In this document: piece after piece, positions 18,383 to 28,802 of the stretch | How the letters are laid out: every line of letters begins with the position of its first letter | How positions within the stretch are numbered: the first letter of the stretch is position 1 | DNA from: Shewanella benthica KT99 | GTDB lineage: Bacteria; Pseudomonadota; Gammaproteobacteria; Enterobacterales; Shewanellaceae | Assembly (NCBI RefSeq): GCF_000172075.1 | Contig: NZ_ABIC01000009.1 | Coordinates: 62,001 to 126,000, forward strand | Length of the DNA: 64,000 bases | Reading direction: 5' to 3' | Notes under the pieces: model-generated | The model's database searches: none | Seen by the model: only the letters and a program-made list of their open reading frames with translations | Told to the model about the DNA's origin: nothing | Translations under genes and position numbers: made by a program

Positions 18383-19123
18383 CTAGTCACTTTCATATTT
18401 AAGCGTAAGCCAGAGCCTGCCGACATATTCATGAATGGCGCGCTGAGAAGAGAGTAAATTATTGGCATCCAGCTGCCACCAATAGCCTTGTCTGGTGATA
18501 AAGTCTGTGGGAGCGGCTTCGGGGCTTAAACCTTGGCCTTGAAAAATGGCCATAGATCTTGGCATATGAGTCGCTGAGGTGACGAGCCTAAATGGATAGC
18601 TACCCACATCCCATTTAAGATATTGAGCTTCTTCTATGGTGTCTTTTGCTAATGGGAAAGTAATAATTCGATCTTTAGGGATCCCAAGCTGCATGGCAGC
18701 TTCAGCCATGATTTTAGCATGAGGGGTCTTAGAGGCACTGCCTCCCCAGCCGCTCACAATCAGAATACAATCTTTGCCCAATTGATACTGGCGCACCCCT
18801 TCGGTTAATCTAACCAAAGCCGTGGCCGATAACTGATGCACGGCCCCCCCGGGGATCTCATCGTCGTGGCCACTGCCGAGCACCATGACTAAACAGCCGG
18901 CATCGATGGCTTGGTTATTGACTCTATATTGGTTTTCAAGAGAAGCCGTCAATAAATTACTCCCCACCGAGCTAGTCAAAAAGACCAGAATGACCACGGC
19001 GACAGCCAATACAAAACGAACCCGTTTACGGTTTCTCAGCATCAGGATGCAAAATAGCAATAAGAGAACAACCAAAGGAATTGGCATAAAGAGTTGCGAG
19101 ATTGCTTTTTTAAGCCAAAACAT
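18383..19123 (-). CDS. elyC: Envelope biogenesis factor ElyC-like (DUF218/YdcF family)
   Basis: A 246-residue inner-membrane protein with two N-terminal transmembrane segments (about 10-29 and 34-56) and a C-terminal DUF218 domain with VLGSG and the conserved SGWGGSASKTPHAKIMAE and SATHMPRS segments. ElyC acts in lipid-carrier/peptidoglycan metabolism in E. coli. An ATG at 19126 is also possible. It is upstream of the DUF2982-like gene on the same strand. Confidence 0.8.
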   Translation of the reverse strand: MFWLKKAISQLFMPIPLVVLLLLFCILMLRNRKRVRFVLAVAVVILVFLTSSVGSNLLTASLENQYRVNNQAIDAGCLVMVLGSGHDDEIPGGAVHQLSATALVRLTEGVRQYQLGKDCILIVSGWGGSASKTPHAKIMAEAAMQLGIPKDRIITFPLAKDTIEEAQYLKWDVGSYPFRLVTSATHMPRSMAIFQGQGLSPEAAPTDFITRQGYWWQLDANNLLSSQRAIHEYVGRLWLTLKYESD

Positions 19124-19196
19124 CATGTTGCTAGCCCGGTGAACCTAATTTCAGGCTAGTTTAACATAAGTTGTTATCTCTTTAGCTTTAGGTACT

Positions 19197-20090
19197 TTAT
19201 TCCCACAGCCAGGCGGCACCCCGCACTCCAGATGAGCAACCATAAAGGTTCTGCACCACAGGGGTGCGACACTCGCCGCCAAGCACATATTTTACCAATA
19301 TTTCGGGTAATTTAGAATAGATGGCATCGATATTGGACATGCCACCCCCCAACACGATCACATCAGGGTCTAGGGTATTGATCACATGGGCCAAAGATCT
19401 GGCCAACCTGTCTAAGTAGCGCTCAAACGCCGCCACGGCCAGTGCGTCACTGGCATCGACCAACGCCATGATCTCAGCGCCTTTGCTCACATTGCCTCCG
19501 GCCTGGTTATAATCGCGCACAAAGCCAGTGCCGGAAATAAAGGTCTCGATGCAGTCATGATTACCACAGAAACACGAGGTGGAGTTAAACTCCTGTTTCG
19601 ACATCCATGGCAGCGGATTATGGCCCCACTCACCACCTATGCCATTGCCGCCACTGTGTACCCGGCCATTGATGGCGATGCCTCCGCCACAGCCTGTGCC
19701 TATGATGACGCCAAACACCACACCTTTGCCTGCGCCCGCCCCATCGGTGGCTTCAGAGACAGCGAAACAGTTAGCATCATTAGCAACCCTGACTTCACGA
19801 CTCAAACGATGACCTAAATCGATATCCAGAGGTTTGCCATTAATCCAGGTCGAGTTGGCATTCTTGACTAGGCCTGAAAAGGGCGAGATAACCCCTGGGA
19901 TGCCAACACCGACACTTCCCGTCATAGCCAATGTCGTCTCGGCTTCCTCCACTAGACTCACTATGGTATCGAGTGTCGCCTCATATTCCCTAGGTGTAGG
20001 CAAACGTTTCCTAAACAGCTCTTTCCCCTCAGCATTCAAGGCTAGCAGCTCTATTTTAGTTCCACCAAGATCAACGCCCATTCGCAACAT
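19197..20090 (-). CDS. mak: ROK-family fructokinase (Mak)
   Basis: A 297-residue sugar kinase very like E. coli Mak, which phosphorylates fructose. The ATP-binding motif DLGGTK, the ROK zinc site [19 protein letters not shown] and the conserved C-terminus [11 protein letters not shown] are present. N-acetylglucosamine kinase is a close alternative in this family. The ATG at 20090 is used. Upstream lies a decayed GH3 glucanase on the same strand. Confidence 0.87.
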   Translation of the reverse strand: MLRMGVDLGGTKIELLALNAEGKELFRKRLPTPREYEATLDTIVSLVEEAETTLAMTGSVGVGIPGVISPFSGLVKNANSTWINGKPLDIDLGHRLSREVRVANDANCFAVSEATDGAGAGKGVVFGVIIGTGCGGGIAINGRVHSGGNGIGGEWGHNPLPWMSKQEFNSTSCFCGNHDCIETFISGTGFVRDYNQAGGNVSKGAEIMALVDASDALAVAAFERYLDRLARSLAHVINTLDPDVIVLGGGMSNIDAIYSKLPEILVKYVLGGECRTPVVQNLYGCSSGVRGAAWLWE

Positions 20091-20300
20091 CTGTCTTACT
20101 CCACTATCGACTCTGATTAATTATCACTATTTTAGCCTGACCGGCACGCTCGGCTTTTATTGCAAGCATGATAACTCTGCCTGTAAACCTCTAAGATATT
20201 TAATAACATTTTCATCAAAGTACATCGGAAAAGTACTAGTTGACCTCATCTATACTCAGCAGATTAAGTTAACCCACAAGTGAAAGATAGTCACCTCAGT

Positions 20301-21020
20301 TTAATGACACGATACATCCGCGTGTTCACCGGTTAAAGGCTCAATACTAATATTTGAAAATACCAAACTTAATTTCCCGGCACTGGACAAGGAAAACGCA
20401 GTCCTCACCGGCTCAAGATTCACACCAGCCTGAGTGAAACAAGCAAGATCGACAGTAAACTCTTGCCACTGATCTGCAGGCTGCTCAAAACGGGCTGCCT
20501 TACTCCCTCGCTACCAATCATTAACTGCCAAGGCGCCTTAACAGAGCCCATAACCGTAGGGAAACAAGGGAGTGTAGTCACGATCAAAACGATTGACCTT
20601 AGTCTGCTGTGCAGTGGCAGGCCATGAATATGACAACTTGCCCGTCATGGCATAATTCACGCTTCCATCTAGTTTGGAAAACAGGACCTGTGCACCACCT
20701 TCGCTGCCCGGCAACCAAGCCTCCACAAACGCATCGGATGCATTGAGCTCAGCATTAACCCAGAGGGGCCTACCCGTTAAAAACACCGAGACCACGGCAA
20801 TACCGCGATAGATGGAGGTGCCTCCAGGGTTGCTGTTGTTGGTTCCCTGCCAGGTAATGCTCCAGCCACCGGACTGTTTACCTATGTTATCCGCACCATC
20901 GCCGGCAATTAAAACACGTAACTTGGGTGACAGGAGCAAAATATTGCTTTAATTTTTAAGCATCACCAGCGACTCTCGCAGCGCTTGTCGGGCAATACTG
21001 CAAATCTGCATCAATGACTT
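20301..21020 (-). pseudogene. Remnant of a GH3-family exo-beta-glucanase
   Basis: Pieces of a GH3 glucan hydrolase occur in order on the reverse strand: ARQALRESLVMLKN, an in-frame stop (20949-20951), LRVLIAGDGADNIGKQSGGW, then a deletion after GTSIYRGI, AVVSVFLTGRPLWV, PLFPYGYGL, another frame break, and a C-terminal carbohydrate-binding-like tail to a stop at 20301. The intact family is 800 or more residues; the N-terminal catalytic part is gone. The gene is dead. Confidence 0.8.
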
Positions 21021-21275
21021 GATAAAGCGAGAAAACGAATAGCATTGCCTATGGTTTATAAAATCCACATCAAAGTATGCCTACATTGGACGGCGTACTT
21101 TGATTATCAAGATCTTGCTAACAAGAGTAAAACAAGCTGCAATCACACATTACACCGAGCAAACAGATGTAAAACATGGCGATACAAAAATTAATTCCCC
21201 CCTAATATTCTACTCAATATTGTCATGAAGTACTGAAATCACTTAGAATCCCCGTCAATGACATAAAGGATCACC

Positions 21276-22739
21276 ATGAAACTCAACATATTATCTACAC
21301 TGCTACTTCTTACATGTGCATCAGCACAAGCCGCCTGGTGGGTCGAACCTGACGACCTTGCCCTAAGAGCCGACATTCAATTGCTCGCCGATAGCGGCAT
21401 TATTTTGCAGCCAGTGACGACATACCCCTTGATGTGGGCAGGGCTAAAGCAAGATATGGATAAGGCAGTTAAAAAATTATCATCTATGCAGGCCAGTGCC
21501 TATGACCGTGTCATGGCCGCCTATAAAAAAGATCATCACAGCTTCAATGCCGAAGTTAAACTCGCCGCGGCAACGGATAATGCCCGCTTTCTAGGTTTTG
21601 GTCATGACTACCGAGATAAAGCGGAAACCACAGTGAATGCCGAAATCACCAAAGACTGGTTCAGTGGCCGAGTTTCTGCCAGCTATCATTACGATCCTAT
21701 CGATGGTAACAGTGCCCGTTTAGACAAGAGTTTCGCCGCCGTCATGTTAGGTAACTGGATTGTCAGCGTCGGTGCCCAGCAAAAGTACTGGGGACCGGGT
21801 TGGGATACGGGTCTCATTCAGACGACTAACGCCAGACCTATGCCAGGCATCACCTTTAGCCGCAATAACAGCCAGGCCTTCGAAACACCTTGGCTAAACT
21901 GGATTGGCCCCTGGACCTTCACCACCAGCTTCAGTCAGATGGAGAGCGACCGTTACGTGCCAGAAGCCAGGCATTGGGGCGCTCGCGGCACACTCAGGCC
22001 CATCTCAAAATTAGAGGTTGGCTTCTCCTGGACCATGCAATGGGGCGGTGAAGGCTATGGCAATAACTTAAGTGACTGGTGGGATGGGTTAGCTAATGGG
22101 GGTGGCACAGAAGCCGAACTTGAAAATGGCCAGGAAAACATGCTCGCCGGCTATGATTTTCGCTGGTCAGATACCGCCTTCGGTATCCCCTACGGTATCT
22201 ACTATGAGCGTACCCATGAAGATTATCATAACGAAAAGAACAAGCTGATCAACGCGTCTAACATGGGCGGAATTGACTTGGTGTTGGCCAATATCAATAC
22301 CCGAGTCTTCATCGAATATGCAGATACTGCAGCCTCTTGTGGCCTTGATGACAAGGTTTACAACTGCATGTATGAGCATGGTTTCTACCAAGATGGCTAT
22401 CGTTATTATGGCAAGACTTTAGGTAGCACCTATGACAATGACTCAAGAACATTGGTCATAGGTGGCATCACCCAGTTGGGTGGCGGTCAGAGCATCACCA
22501 ACAAACTGAGATTGCTAAAACTCAATTTCGATGGCACAGATACATCTAACCCTGAAGGAGGCAACTCTGTATCACCTGGTGAGTATGAACGTATGGTTCA
22601 GTTCGATACCAGCTATCACAGACCCTTCTATGAAGGTACGCTAAAAGTCGGTGGCACCTTAGGTTATAGTGAATATATGACTAGCGGTGGTGATGATTGG
22701 GATACCACGATTTACGCAGCCTGGGAAAGAAGTTTTTAA
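21276..22739 (+). CDS. Capsule assembly Wzi-family outer membrane protein
   Basis: A 487-residue outer-membrane beta-barrel with a clear signal peptide (about residues 1-19, cleavage near AQAAWW). The sequence WWVEPDDLALRADIQLLADSG followed by barrel strands and a C-terminal aromatic end (YAAWERSF) is typical of the Wzi family, which anchors capsule or exopolysaccharide to the cell surface. The ATG has AAGGA 7 bases before it. It lies near the regulatory block that seems to govern polysaccharide synthesis. Confidence 0.85.
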   Translation: MKLNILSTLLLLTCASAQAAWWVEPDDLALRADIQLLADSGIILQPVTTYPLMWAGLKQDMDKAVKKLSSMQASAYDRVMAAYKKDHHSFNAEVKLAAATDNARFLGFGHDYRDKAETTVNAEITKDWFSGRVSASYHYDPIDGNSARLDKSFAAVMLGNWIVSVGAQQKYWGPGWDTGLIQTTNARPMPGITFSRNNSQAFETPWLNWIGPWTFTTSFSQMESDRYVPEARHWGARGTLRPISKLEVGFSWTMQWGGEGYGNNLSDWWDGLANGGGTEAELENGQENMLAGYDFRWSDTAFGIPYGIYYERTHEDYHNEKNKLINASNMGGIDLVLANINTRVFIEYADTAASCGLDDKVYNCMYEHGFYQDGYRYYGKTLGSTYDNDSRTLVIGGITQLGGGQSITNKLRLLKLNFDGTDTSNPEGGNSVSPGEYERMVQFDTSYHRPFYEGTLKVGGTLGYSEYMTSGGDDWDTTIYAAWERSF

Positions 22740-22746
22740 TTTGTAG

Positions 22747-22780
22747 AAGAGCCTAGGACCTAGTTCCTAGGCTCTTAATT
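22747..22780. terminator. Bidirectional terminator between wzi-like gene and PHP gene
   Basis: A perfect 12-bp stem (AAGAGCCTAGGA/TCCTAGGCTCTT, 6-base loop) sits between convergent genes, followed by an AT-rich run on both sides. Confidence 0.7.
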
Positions 22781-22783
22781 AAT

Positions 22784-23539
22784 CTAGGACTTTTCTTGAT
22801 AAAGCTCAGCAAAATCATCCACAGTCTTATGCCCTCTCTTAGCGAGAAATGAAAGCAAGGCCTCTGGACTTCGATTCAATAATCGCTCTTGGGGATATTC
22901 CGCTTCCTCTATGATTGCCAGCGCTTGTGAGAACTCGCCTAAACTAAAAGCGACATGAGAATCTGAGCCCATCACTAACAAGCCACCGGCATCTCGAACG
23001 GCTTTTGCTATTGCGACGCAGTTAGCCTCACTGCCTTTGCGGGACATCTTAAACGAAGAGTTATTGATTTCGAGTGCCACATGAGATCTGGCCGCTGCGG
23101 CGGCCACAGCCGTGATATCGATAGGGTAAGCCGGGTTTCCCGGATGAGTAATAATATCCACATTGCCACTTTCGATGGCATTGATCATTGCCCGAGTGTG
23201 GGCCTGTTTATCTGCAGGGGGAAAAACGGGTTCGTGAAAGCCGGCCAGCACTATATCTAACTCTTGCAGGTAATCTCCAAAGTAATCAATATCTCCCGCA
23301 TCATTTTTAATATTCGCCTCTATGCCTCTTAAAATACCAACGCCATCTAGAATTCTGGGCAATACTCTCAAATTGACAAAATGCCAGAAATGAGGGGCAT
23401 CGGCCATATCCGGACCATGATCGGTTATGGCAAATAACCGCAAACCTTTCTCTTTCGCCACAGCAATGTAATCATGAATCGTACTATAAGCATGAGTAGA
23501 AGCGATGGTGTGGGCGTGAGTGTCAACAAGGTACTTCAT
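22784..23539 (-). CDS. PHP-domain metal-dependent phosphatase (YcdX-like)
   Basis: A 251-residue hydrolase of the PHP family. Metal-binding motifs visible: DTHAHT at residues 5-10, TDHGPD near 38, GIEANI, GFHEPV, THPGNP and GSDSHV. It resembles E. coli YcdX, a trinuclear zinc phosphatase. The ATG at 23539 fits the family ([11 protein letters not shown]). It lies 72 bp after the sigma-54 activator on the same strand and could be cotranscribed with it. Confidence 0.88.
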   Translation of the reverse strand: MKYLVDTHAHTIASTHAYSTIHDYIAVAKEKGLRLFAITDHGPDMADAPHFWHFVNLRVLPRILDGVGILRGIEANIKNDAGDIDYFGDYLQELDIVLAGFHEPVFPPADKQAHTRAMINAIESGNVDIITHPGNPAYPIDITAVAAAAARSHVALEINNSSFKMSRKGSEANCVAIAKAVRDAGGLLVMGSDSHVAFSLGEFSQALAIIEEAEYPQERLLNRSPEALLSFLAKRGHKTVDDFAELYQEKS

Positions 23540-23611
23540 AATGGTTCTTCTTATACCAGTTTCATTGAAAATATCAGTGCCCAAGATTCTACGCTGATAT
23601 AATCACTTAGC

Positions 23612-25114
23612 CTAATTTTCAGAAACCGCCCCTTGTAATTCATCCCATCCCTGACGCTTTCGGTAAATCGTCGAAGCACTGATGTCTAACAGGGCTGCGG
23701 CTTTAGGTACATTCCCGCCACACTGCTCAATGGCCGCCTCAATCGTCTGTTTCTCTGATAACCAGAGTGGTATGATTGTCTCAACGTTATCGATTCCTCT
23801 GTCTGCTGCTGGCAGGTTTTTGCTGCTGGCCTGCTCATCCATGGCGAGTGACTCGCGGTTATTGATTGAAGAAGCCTGATTAGCCCTGGTAATGGAAATA
23901 ACGGGCTTAATTTGCGCCAGACTGTTGCCCGAGTTTGATTTAAATAACGAAGGTAGCATAGACTCATCAATAATATCGGCGGAATTAAGCACCACCATCT
24001 GTCTGATTATATTTTGCAGTTGGCGGACATTTCCCGGCCAATGATAAGTCTGTAGTATTTTCTTCACACCACCACTGAAACTTTTAAACGGCTTACCTTC
24101 CTCGGCGTTATATTCTTTTAAGAATTTTTGCGCGAGTAATAATATATCTTTTCCGCGCACTCTTAACGCGGGTAACTCAATAGGTATCACGTGCAATCGA
24201 TAGAATAGATCTTCTCTAAATCTTCCGGCTTTCACTTCATCCCAAGGGATGCGGTTCGTCGCACTGACAAAACGCACATCGACTTTCTCCTCCTTGGTGC
24301 CACCGACTCTTTGAAAGATCCCCGTTTGAATAAAGCGTAAAAACTTGCTTTGCAGCTCAAGTTCCATCTCGCAGACTTCATCTAAAAACAGCGTCCCCCC
24401 ATGTGCACGAGTCGCTGCGCCATCCCGGTTAGCAATGGCTCCGGTAAAAGCACCTTTAGTATGGCCAAAGATCTCACTTTCTATCAAATCTTTAGGAATT
24501 GAGGCACAGTTAAGTGCGATAAAAGGTTTATCACGGCGCTTGCCAGCATGATGGATGGCCTGAGCACAGACCTCTTTGCCTGTGCCACTTTCTCCTATGA
24601 TAAAAACCGAAGCCTTACTATTGGCAACGCAATCTATGGTTTTATATACGGTTTGCATCGCGAGAGATTCACCGATAAACCCCATGTAGTTAGCCTTAGG
24701 TAAGCTTTTCTCATAATTGGCAACGAGATTAACCAGCAGCCTCTGTTTCAGCGCGTTGCGGACAGTGATGGAGAGACGCTTAGCATCGAATGGCTTAATG
24801 ATAAAATCGAAAGCACCAGATTTCATCGATTCGACGGCGAGATCTATGCTGCCATGGGCGGTGATCATAATCACGGTAATATTGGGATACTGAGATTGAA
24901 CTTTCTGCAGTATATCCATGCCTGACATGTCGGGTAACTTGATATCCAGCACCAGCAGATCTGGCTGCCAAATCGTCAGTTCAGTTAACGCATCTTCCCC
25001 ATGATTAACATGGGTCACTTTCGCGCCTTCGCCGCGGAGATACTCGGTATACAATGCCCCCAACGACATGCTGTCTTCAACAAGTAAAACGGTAAATGAG
25101 TGCTTAATTTCCAT
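23612..25114 (-). CDS. LuxO/SypG-type sigma-54-dependent response regulator
   Basis: A 500-residue NtrC-family activator. A receiver domain (acidic pair E13-D14, phospho-acceptor D57, K107) is followed by an AAA+ domain with Walker A GESGTGKE (174-181) and the sigma-54 loop GAFTGA (221-226), and a C-terminal Fis-type HTH (NVPKAAALLDISASTIYRKR). It is cotranscribed with the hybrid kinase, its likely phosphodonor. Sigma-54-like promoters at 29700, 29792, 31743 and 32725 are likely targets. The assignment to SypG rather than LuxO is inferred from the neighbouring partner-switch and polysaccharide genes. Confidence 0.9.
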   Translation of the reverse strand: MEIKHSFTVLLVEDSMSLGALYTEYLRGEGAKVTHVNHGEDALTELTIWQPDLLVLDIKLPDMSGMDILQKVQSQYPNITVIMITAHGSIDLAVESMKSGAFDFIIKPFDAKRLSITVRNALKQRLLVNLVANYEKSLPKANYMGFIGESLAMQTVYKTIDCVANSKASVFIIGESGTGKEVCAQAIHHAGKRRDKPFIALNCASIPKDLIESEIFGHTKGAFTGAIANRDGAATRAHGGTLFLDEVCEMELELQSKFLRFIQTGIFQRVGGTKEEKVDVRFVSATNRIPWDEVKAGRFREDLFYRLHVIPIELPALRVRGKDILLLAQKFLKEYNAEEGKPFKSFSGGVKKILQTYHWPGNVRQLQNIIRQMVVLNSADIIDESMLPSLFKSNSGNSLAQIKPVISITRANQASSINNRESLAMDEQASSKNLPAADRGIDNVETIIPLWLSEKQTIEAAIEQCGGNVPKAAALLDISASTIYRKRQGWDELQGAVSEN

Positions 25115-25196
25115 ATTTTCTTTACCTATTCCCTATACCAATTTATTGACTTATGGTGTTGTCCATATTCCTATCGATGAGTCTAGTGAGCCAAGC

Positions 25197-28100
25197 CTAA
25201 GCGGCAAAGCGCTCCCTGAAGGCTTTTATGGTCCGCTCTCCAATCTCTTGTACTTCTAACATATAAGACTCGACCTCATTTTTATCTTTATCTCGGGCAC
25301 TTTGTTCCAGACATTTAGCCACTTCATAAAGGGCATGAGCGCCAAAACTGCCTGAGCTACTTTTCAAGGTATGAGCCTGATCATCTATCTCGTTAAAATT
25401 CATCGACAGTTTCAACGATGCTAACTTCTCTAAACGCTCATGGGTTTCTTCAAGGTAGACATTGAACATGCCTTCCATGGACTCTGCTCCCAGGGCATCG
25501 ACCAGCTCAGACAGCACTAGCTCGTCGAATAATCTGTCCAACAGGAGCGTTTCATTATTTGTCACATGTGGGCCATCCGTTTTCACATTCATGATATCGT
25601 CTATGGTGGATTCTTTAATCAAGCTTAATTCCTCAACACTGGCTTCACAAGGTTTGTCAAAATTTTCCTCTTTAGCCAGAGTATGTTTGCTTTGCAGCTC
25701 AACGACATCTGAGTAGGGAAGCCATTTGTTGATCGCCTTCACTAGTTCAAGCTGATTTACCGGTTTCGCGACAAAGTCTTTCATGCCGGCATCGAGGCAA
25801 GACTCTACATCCTCTTTCGACACATTGGCCGTCATGGCCAATATCACGGTATCGGGCTGAGCGAGCAAAATCTCTCGCGTCGCTTCGACACCGTCCATCT
25901 CAGGCATGCGCATATCCATCAATATCAAGCCGTAATCATGTTCGGCTGACATCTTAACCGCCTCTTTGCCGTTATGGGCGAATTCAACTTCGAAACCCGA
26001 TTTCGCTAACATGGCCCCGGCTATGACTCGATTTGACGGGCTGTCTTCTGCTAGCAATAGACGTTTATTCCTCAATGTTAACTCAGGTAATAAGGTCTCG
26101 ACCTCTCTGGTGTCTGATTCATCCAGACTCTCGCCACTGAGTAAACCAAGCAACATCTCTCGACTCAAGGGTTTATTGATCACTTGCTCTAAGCCGATAT
26201 CGGCCATAACCACAGGCATCTCAGGACTTAATCCCGACATCAAGGCGGCAATTAAGCCATCTTCGGACAGAAAATCTCGCTTAAATTGATTCGATAAATT
26301 TAAGCTCAGCTGAGATAAACTAGTATCATCGATCAATATAAGATTAAACCTACCTTTCACCGCTTCTATTTTGAAAATGTCCGTGAGTTGACTCACATTG
26401 ACGGTCTGCACCCCATACTGGCTGTACTGTTTTCTGACCAGATGAGAAAAGGTCTTATCGGGGTGAACCAGCAAGACTCTCGCATGTGCAGGAATGTGGG
26501 TAAAACTGCCTCTTTGTTCCTCTAGCTGTAAGCGTACGTTGAATCTGAAACAACTGCCATGTCCAAGACGACTACTCAGCTCGATCTCCCCCCCCATCAT
26601 GGTGATTAACTCGGAACAAATGGCTAAGCCTAATCCGGTGCCAGTGTAATTGGTATTATGTTGATCATGAACCTGACTAAACTCTTGAAACAGTTTCTTC
26701 TGCGCCGACAGACTAATGCCTATGCCTTCATCGGTGACGGCACAATGAAGTTGCACCTCCTGGTGATGACCATCCGGGATCCACATCTCTACCGAAATGC
26801 AGCCACCACTGGAGAATTTAATCGCATTATCGACGAGGTTATGCAGTACCTGACGCAATCGTTGTGCATCTCCCTTGACGAGAGCAGGGACATTCCGATT
26901 AATAAATGTCGCTAAGTTGACGCCTTTCTCATTGGCTTTAGGCGCTAAAATCTGCATCACCTGAGCCACCATCTTAGCCGGCGAGAAGCTCATATTTTTC
27001 AACACCATCTGTCCCGCTTCAATCTTGGAAAAATCTAAAATATCGTTGATGGTACTCAGTAGGGCGGTACCGGCCTCTTTAGCCGTATGCGCATAGATAC
27101 GTTGATCTTTATTCAGCTTAGAGTCCAGCATTAGCTCGACGCCACCTAACACGGCATTCAATGGGGAGCGAATTTCATGACTCATGGTGGCAAGGAATCT
27201 GGATTTAGCCTTACTGCCTAATTCAGCCTGCTCCTTAGCCTGTTTTAACTCAGTCTCATACTGCATACGCTCTGAAACATCGTGTAAAAAGGCTGTGAGT
27301 AAGATCTCATCACCCAGCTGCACCGGGATCATCTTCATCTCGACTGGAAAGTGAGTGCCATCGGCCCGAATGGACATGAGTTCTACGCTCTTCTTTATGG
27401 CTGGACCACAACCGGTTTTCCTGAAAACTTCCAACTCTTCCTTGAACGCCTTTCTCTCGATATCGACAAAAATCAGCTCCTCGAAAATCTCCCCCAGAGC
27501 CTGTTCACGACTATGGCCAAACAGCTGGCTGGCCGCTTCATTAAACTCTTGAATACGCCCGGTGATGTCTATGGTAATGAGTGCATCTTGGCTCGCCTCG
27601 AGTGTCGCCAGTAGAATCGACTCGGTTCGTTTAGCCTCCGCCTCTTTGCGTTTTATATCACTTAAGTCTTTCACTAAACCCAATAACATGACGTCGCCAT
27701 CGATCAACATCTTAGAGACGGACAGGTCGATGGGGAAAAGCTTACCACTCTTATGTTGCGCCACCAGCTCCCTTCCCTTGCCTTGTAACCCCCCTCTTTT
27801 AGAGTTAATAAAACGCATCAGGAAATCATTTTGCATGTGTCGTTCGTGACTCGGCATGAATATGGATACGTTGTGGCCAATCAAGTCATTGTTATCATAA
27901 CCAAAAAGGTGACCGACGGCCGGGTTAACCTGAACGATGATCCCTTGGGTATCTATGATGATAAAGCCATCCACGGCGGCTTCTAAAATCGTACTGAGGC
28001 GAATATTGGCACTCTCAAGATCCTGAGCATTTTTCTCAATTTTTTCAATCATACGATTGAATGCCTGAGTAGTTTGACCTATCTCATCATGACTATTCAC

Positions 28101-28727
28101 CGGAATTTGAACCCCGGTTTCCCCCTGGAGTATTCTCTTCGATGCCCGTTTCAACTCACTCAAGTTCTTGGTCAAATAACTGCCCAATAACCAAGAAAAA
28201 AGCGCAACTAACAACATTTCTAACCCGGCAATAGAACTAAAACGCGTCGTGGCCCTGGCTAAAAACTGATCGAACTCATGGATACTGATCCCCAGTTCAA
28301 CACGGCCGAACACAAATCCTGACTCAATAATATCGGCCTTCACATCGAGCACACCATCCTCGATATTGACAAAGCCACCAGCCACTTTAGCTAACGTCTC
28401 GTCATTGGAGAATGATCGATCGCTAGCCGAAATTAGGCTTGGTTCTCCCGCGCTGACAAGCAAGTTATTCCGATCATAAATGGCCACATATAAGACCTGA
28501 GTACTGTCGAGTAGCTCGCTGGACAACTCCTGTAAAGTGGAGATATCAGTGCTAATAACCGCATCTTTAGCCGCCGCTGCAAATAACGTCACCACTGAAC
28601 GCGCACGTTTTTCAATCTCAGCCTGATTGGAACTCTTGAGATAATCGACACTGGTATAAACCAGCAGCATCAAAAGTACGCCCTCAATTAGCGCGATGCC
28701 TAATACCGTTTTGAGTCTAAACGTCAT
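25197..28727 (-). CDS. Hybrid sensor histidine kinase with PAS, two REC and HPt domains
   Basis: An 1176-residue inner-membrane sensor. Order: TM1 (about 7-27), periplasmic sensor to about 165, TM2 (170-190), HAMP (190-240), PAS (245-365), PAS (370-490), HisKA with FLATMSHEIRSPLNAV, HATPase (GTGLGLAICSEL), a degenerate receiver, a full receiver (LAEDS, LILMDMRMPEMDG), and a C-terminal HPt (QAHTLKSSSGSFGA). It can run a complete phosphorelay and resembles Vibrio RscS/SypF. It sits between the PhnD-like binding protein and the response regulator, so signal input may come through the binding protein. Confidence 0.9.
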   Translation of the reverse strand: MTFRLKTVLGIALIEGVLLMLLVYTSVDYLKSSNQAEIEKRARSVVTLFAAAAKDAVISTDISTLQELSSELLDSTQVLYVAIYDRNNLLVSAGEPSLISASDRSFSNDETLAKVAGGFVNIEDGVLDVKADIIESGFVFGRVELGISIHEFDQFLARATTRFSSIAGLEMLLVALFSWLLGSYLTKNLSELKRASKRILQGETGVQIPVNSHDEIGQTTQAFNRMIEKIEKNAQDLESANIRLSTILEAAVDGFIIIDTQGIIVQVNPAVGHLFGYDNNDLIGHNVSIFMPSHERHMQNDFLMRFINSKRGGLQGKGRELVAQHKSGKLFPIDLSVSKMLIDGDVMLLGLVKDLSDIKRKEAEAKRTESILLATLEASQDALITIDITGRIQEFNEAASQLFGHSREQALGEIFEELIFVDIERKAFKEELEVFRKTGCGPAIKKSVELMSIRADGTHFPVEMKMIPVQLGDEILLTAFLHDVSERMQYETELKQAKEQAELGSKAKSRFLATMSHEIRSPLNAVLGGVELMLDSKLNKDQRIYAHTAKEAGTALLSTINDILDFSKIEAGQMVLKNMSFSPAKMVAQVMQILAPKANEKGVNLATFINRNVPALVKGDAQRLRQVLHNLVDNAIKFSSGGCISVEMWIPDGHHQEVQLHCAVTDEGIGISLSAQKKLFQEFSQVHDQHNTNYTGTGLGLAICSELITMMGGEIELSSRLGHGSCFRFNVRLQLEEQRGSFTHIPAHARVLLVHPDKTFSHLVRKQYSQYGVQTVNVSQLTDIFKIEAVKGRFNLILIDDTSLSQLSLNLSNQFKRDFLSEDGLIAALMSGLSPEMPVVMADIGLEQVINKPLSREMLLGLLSGESLDESDTREVETLLPELTLRNKRLLLAEDSPSNRVIAGAMLAKSGFEVEFAHNGKEAVKMSAEHDYGLILMDMRMPEMDGVEATREILLAQPDTVILAMTANVSKEDVESCLDAGMKDFVAKPVNQLELVKAINKWLPYSDVVELQSKHTLAKEENFDKPCEASVEELSLIKESTIDDIMNVKTDGPHVTNNETLLLDRLFDELVLSELVDALGAESMEGMFNVYLEETHERLEKLASLKLSMNFNEIDDQAHTLKSSSGSFGAHALYEVAKCLEQSARDKDKNEVESYMLEVQEIGERTIKAFRERFAA

Positions 28728-28802
28728 GAGTAACCTCCCTCTTATCTCTATCTCTAAGCTATAAGCTATAGGCTATAGCAATAAGCGGTTCATCATTATT
28801 TA

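Noticed and set aside
23612..25114. A LuxO quorum-sensing system with Qrr small RNAs
   Set aside because: No Qrr-like RNA gene or luxU/luxPQ is seen; the sigma-54 sites sit before protein genes. The SypG-like reading fits the neighbours better.
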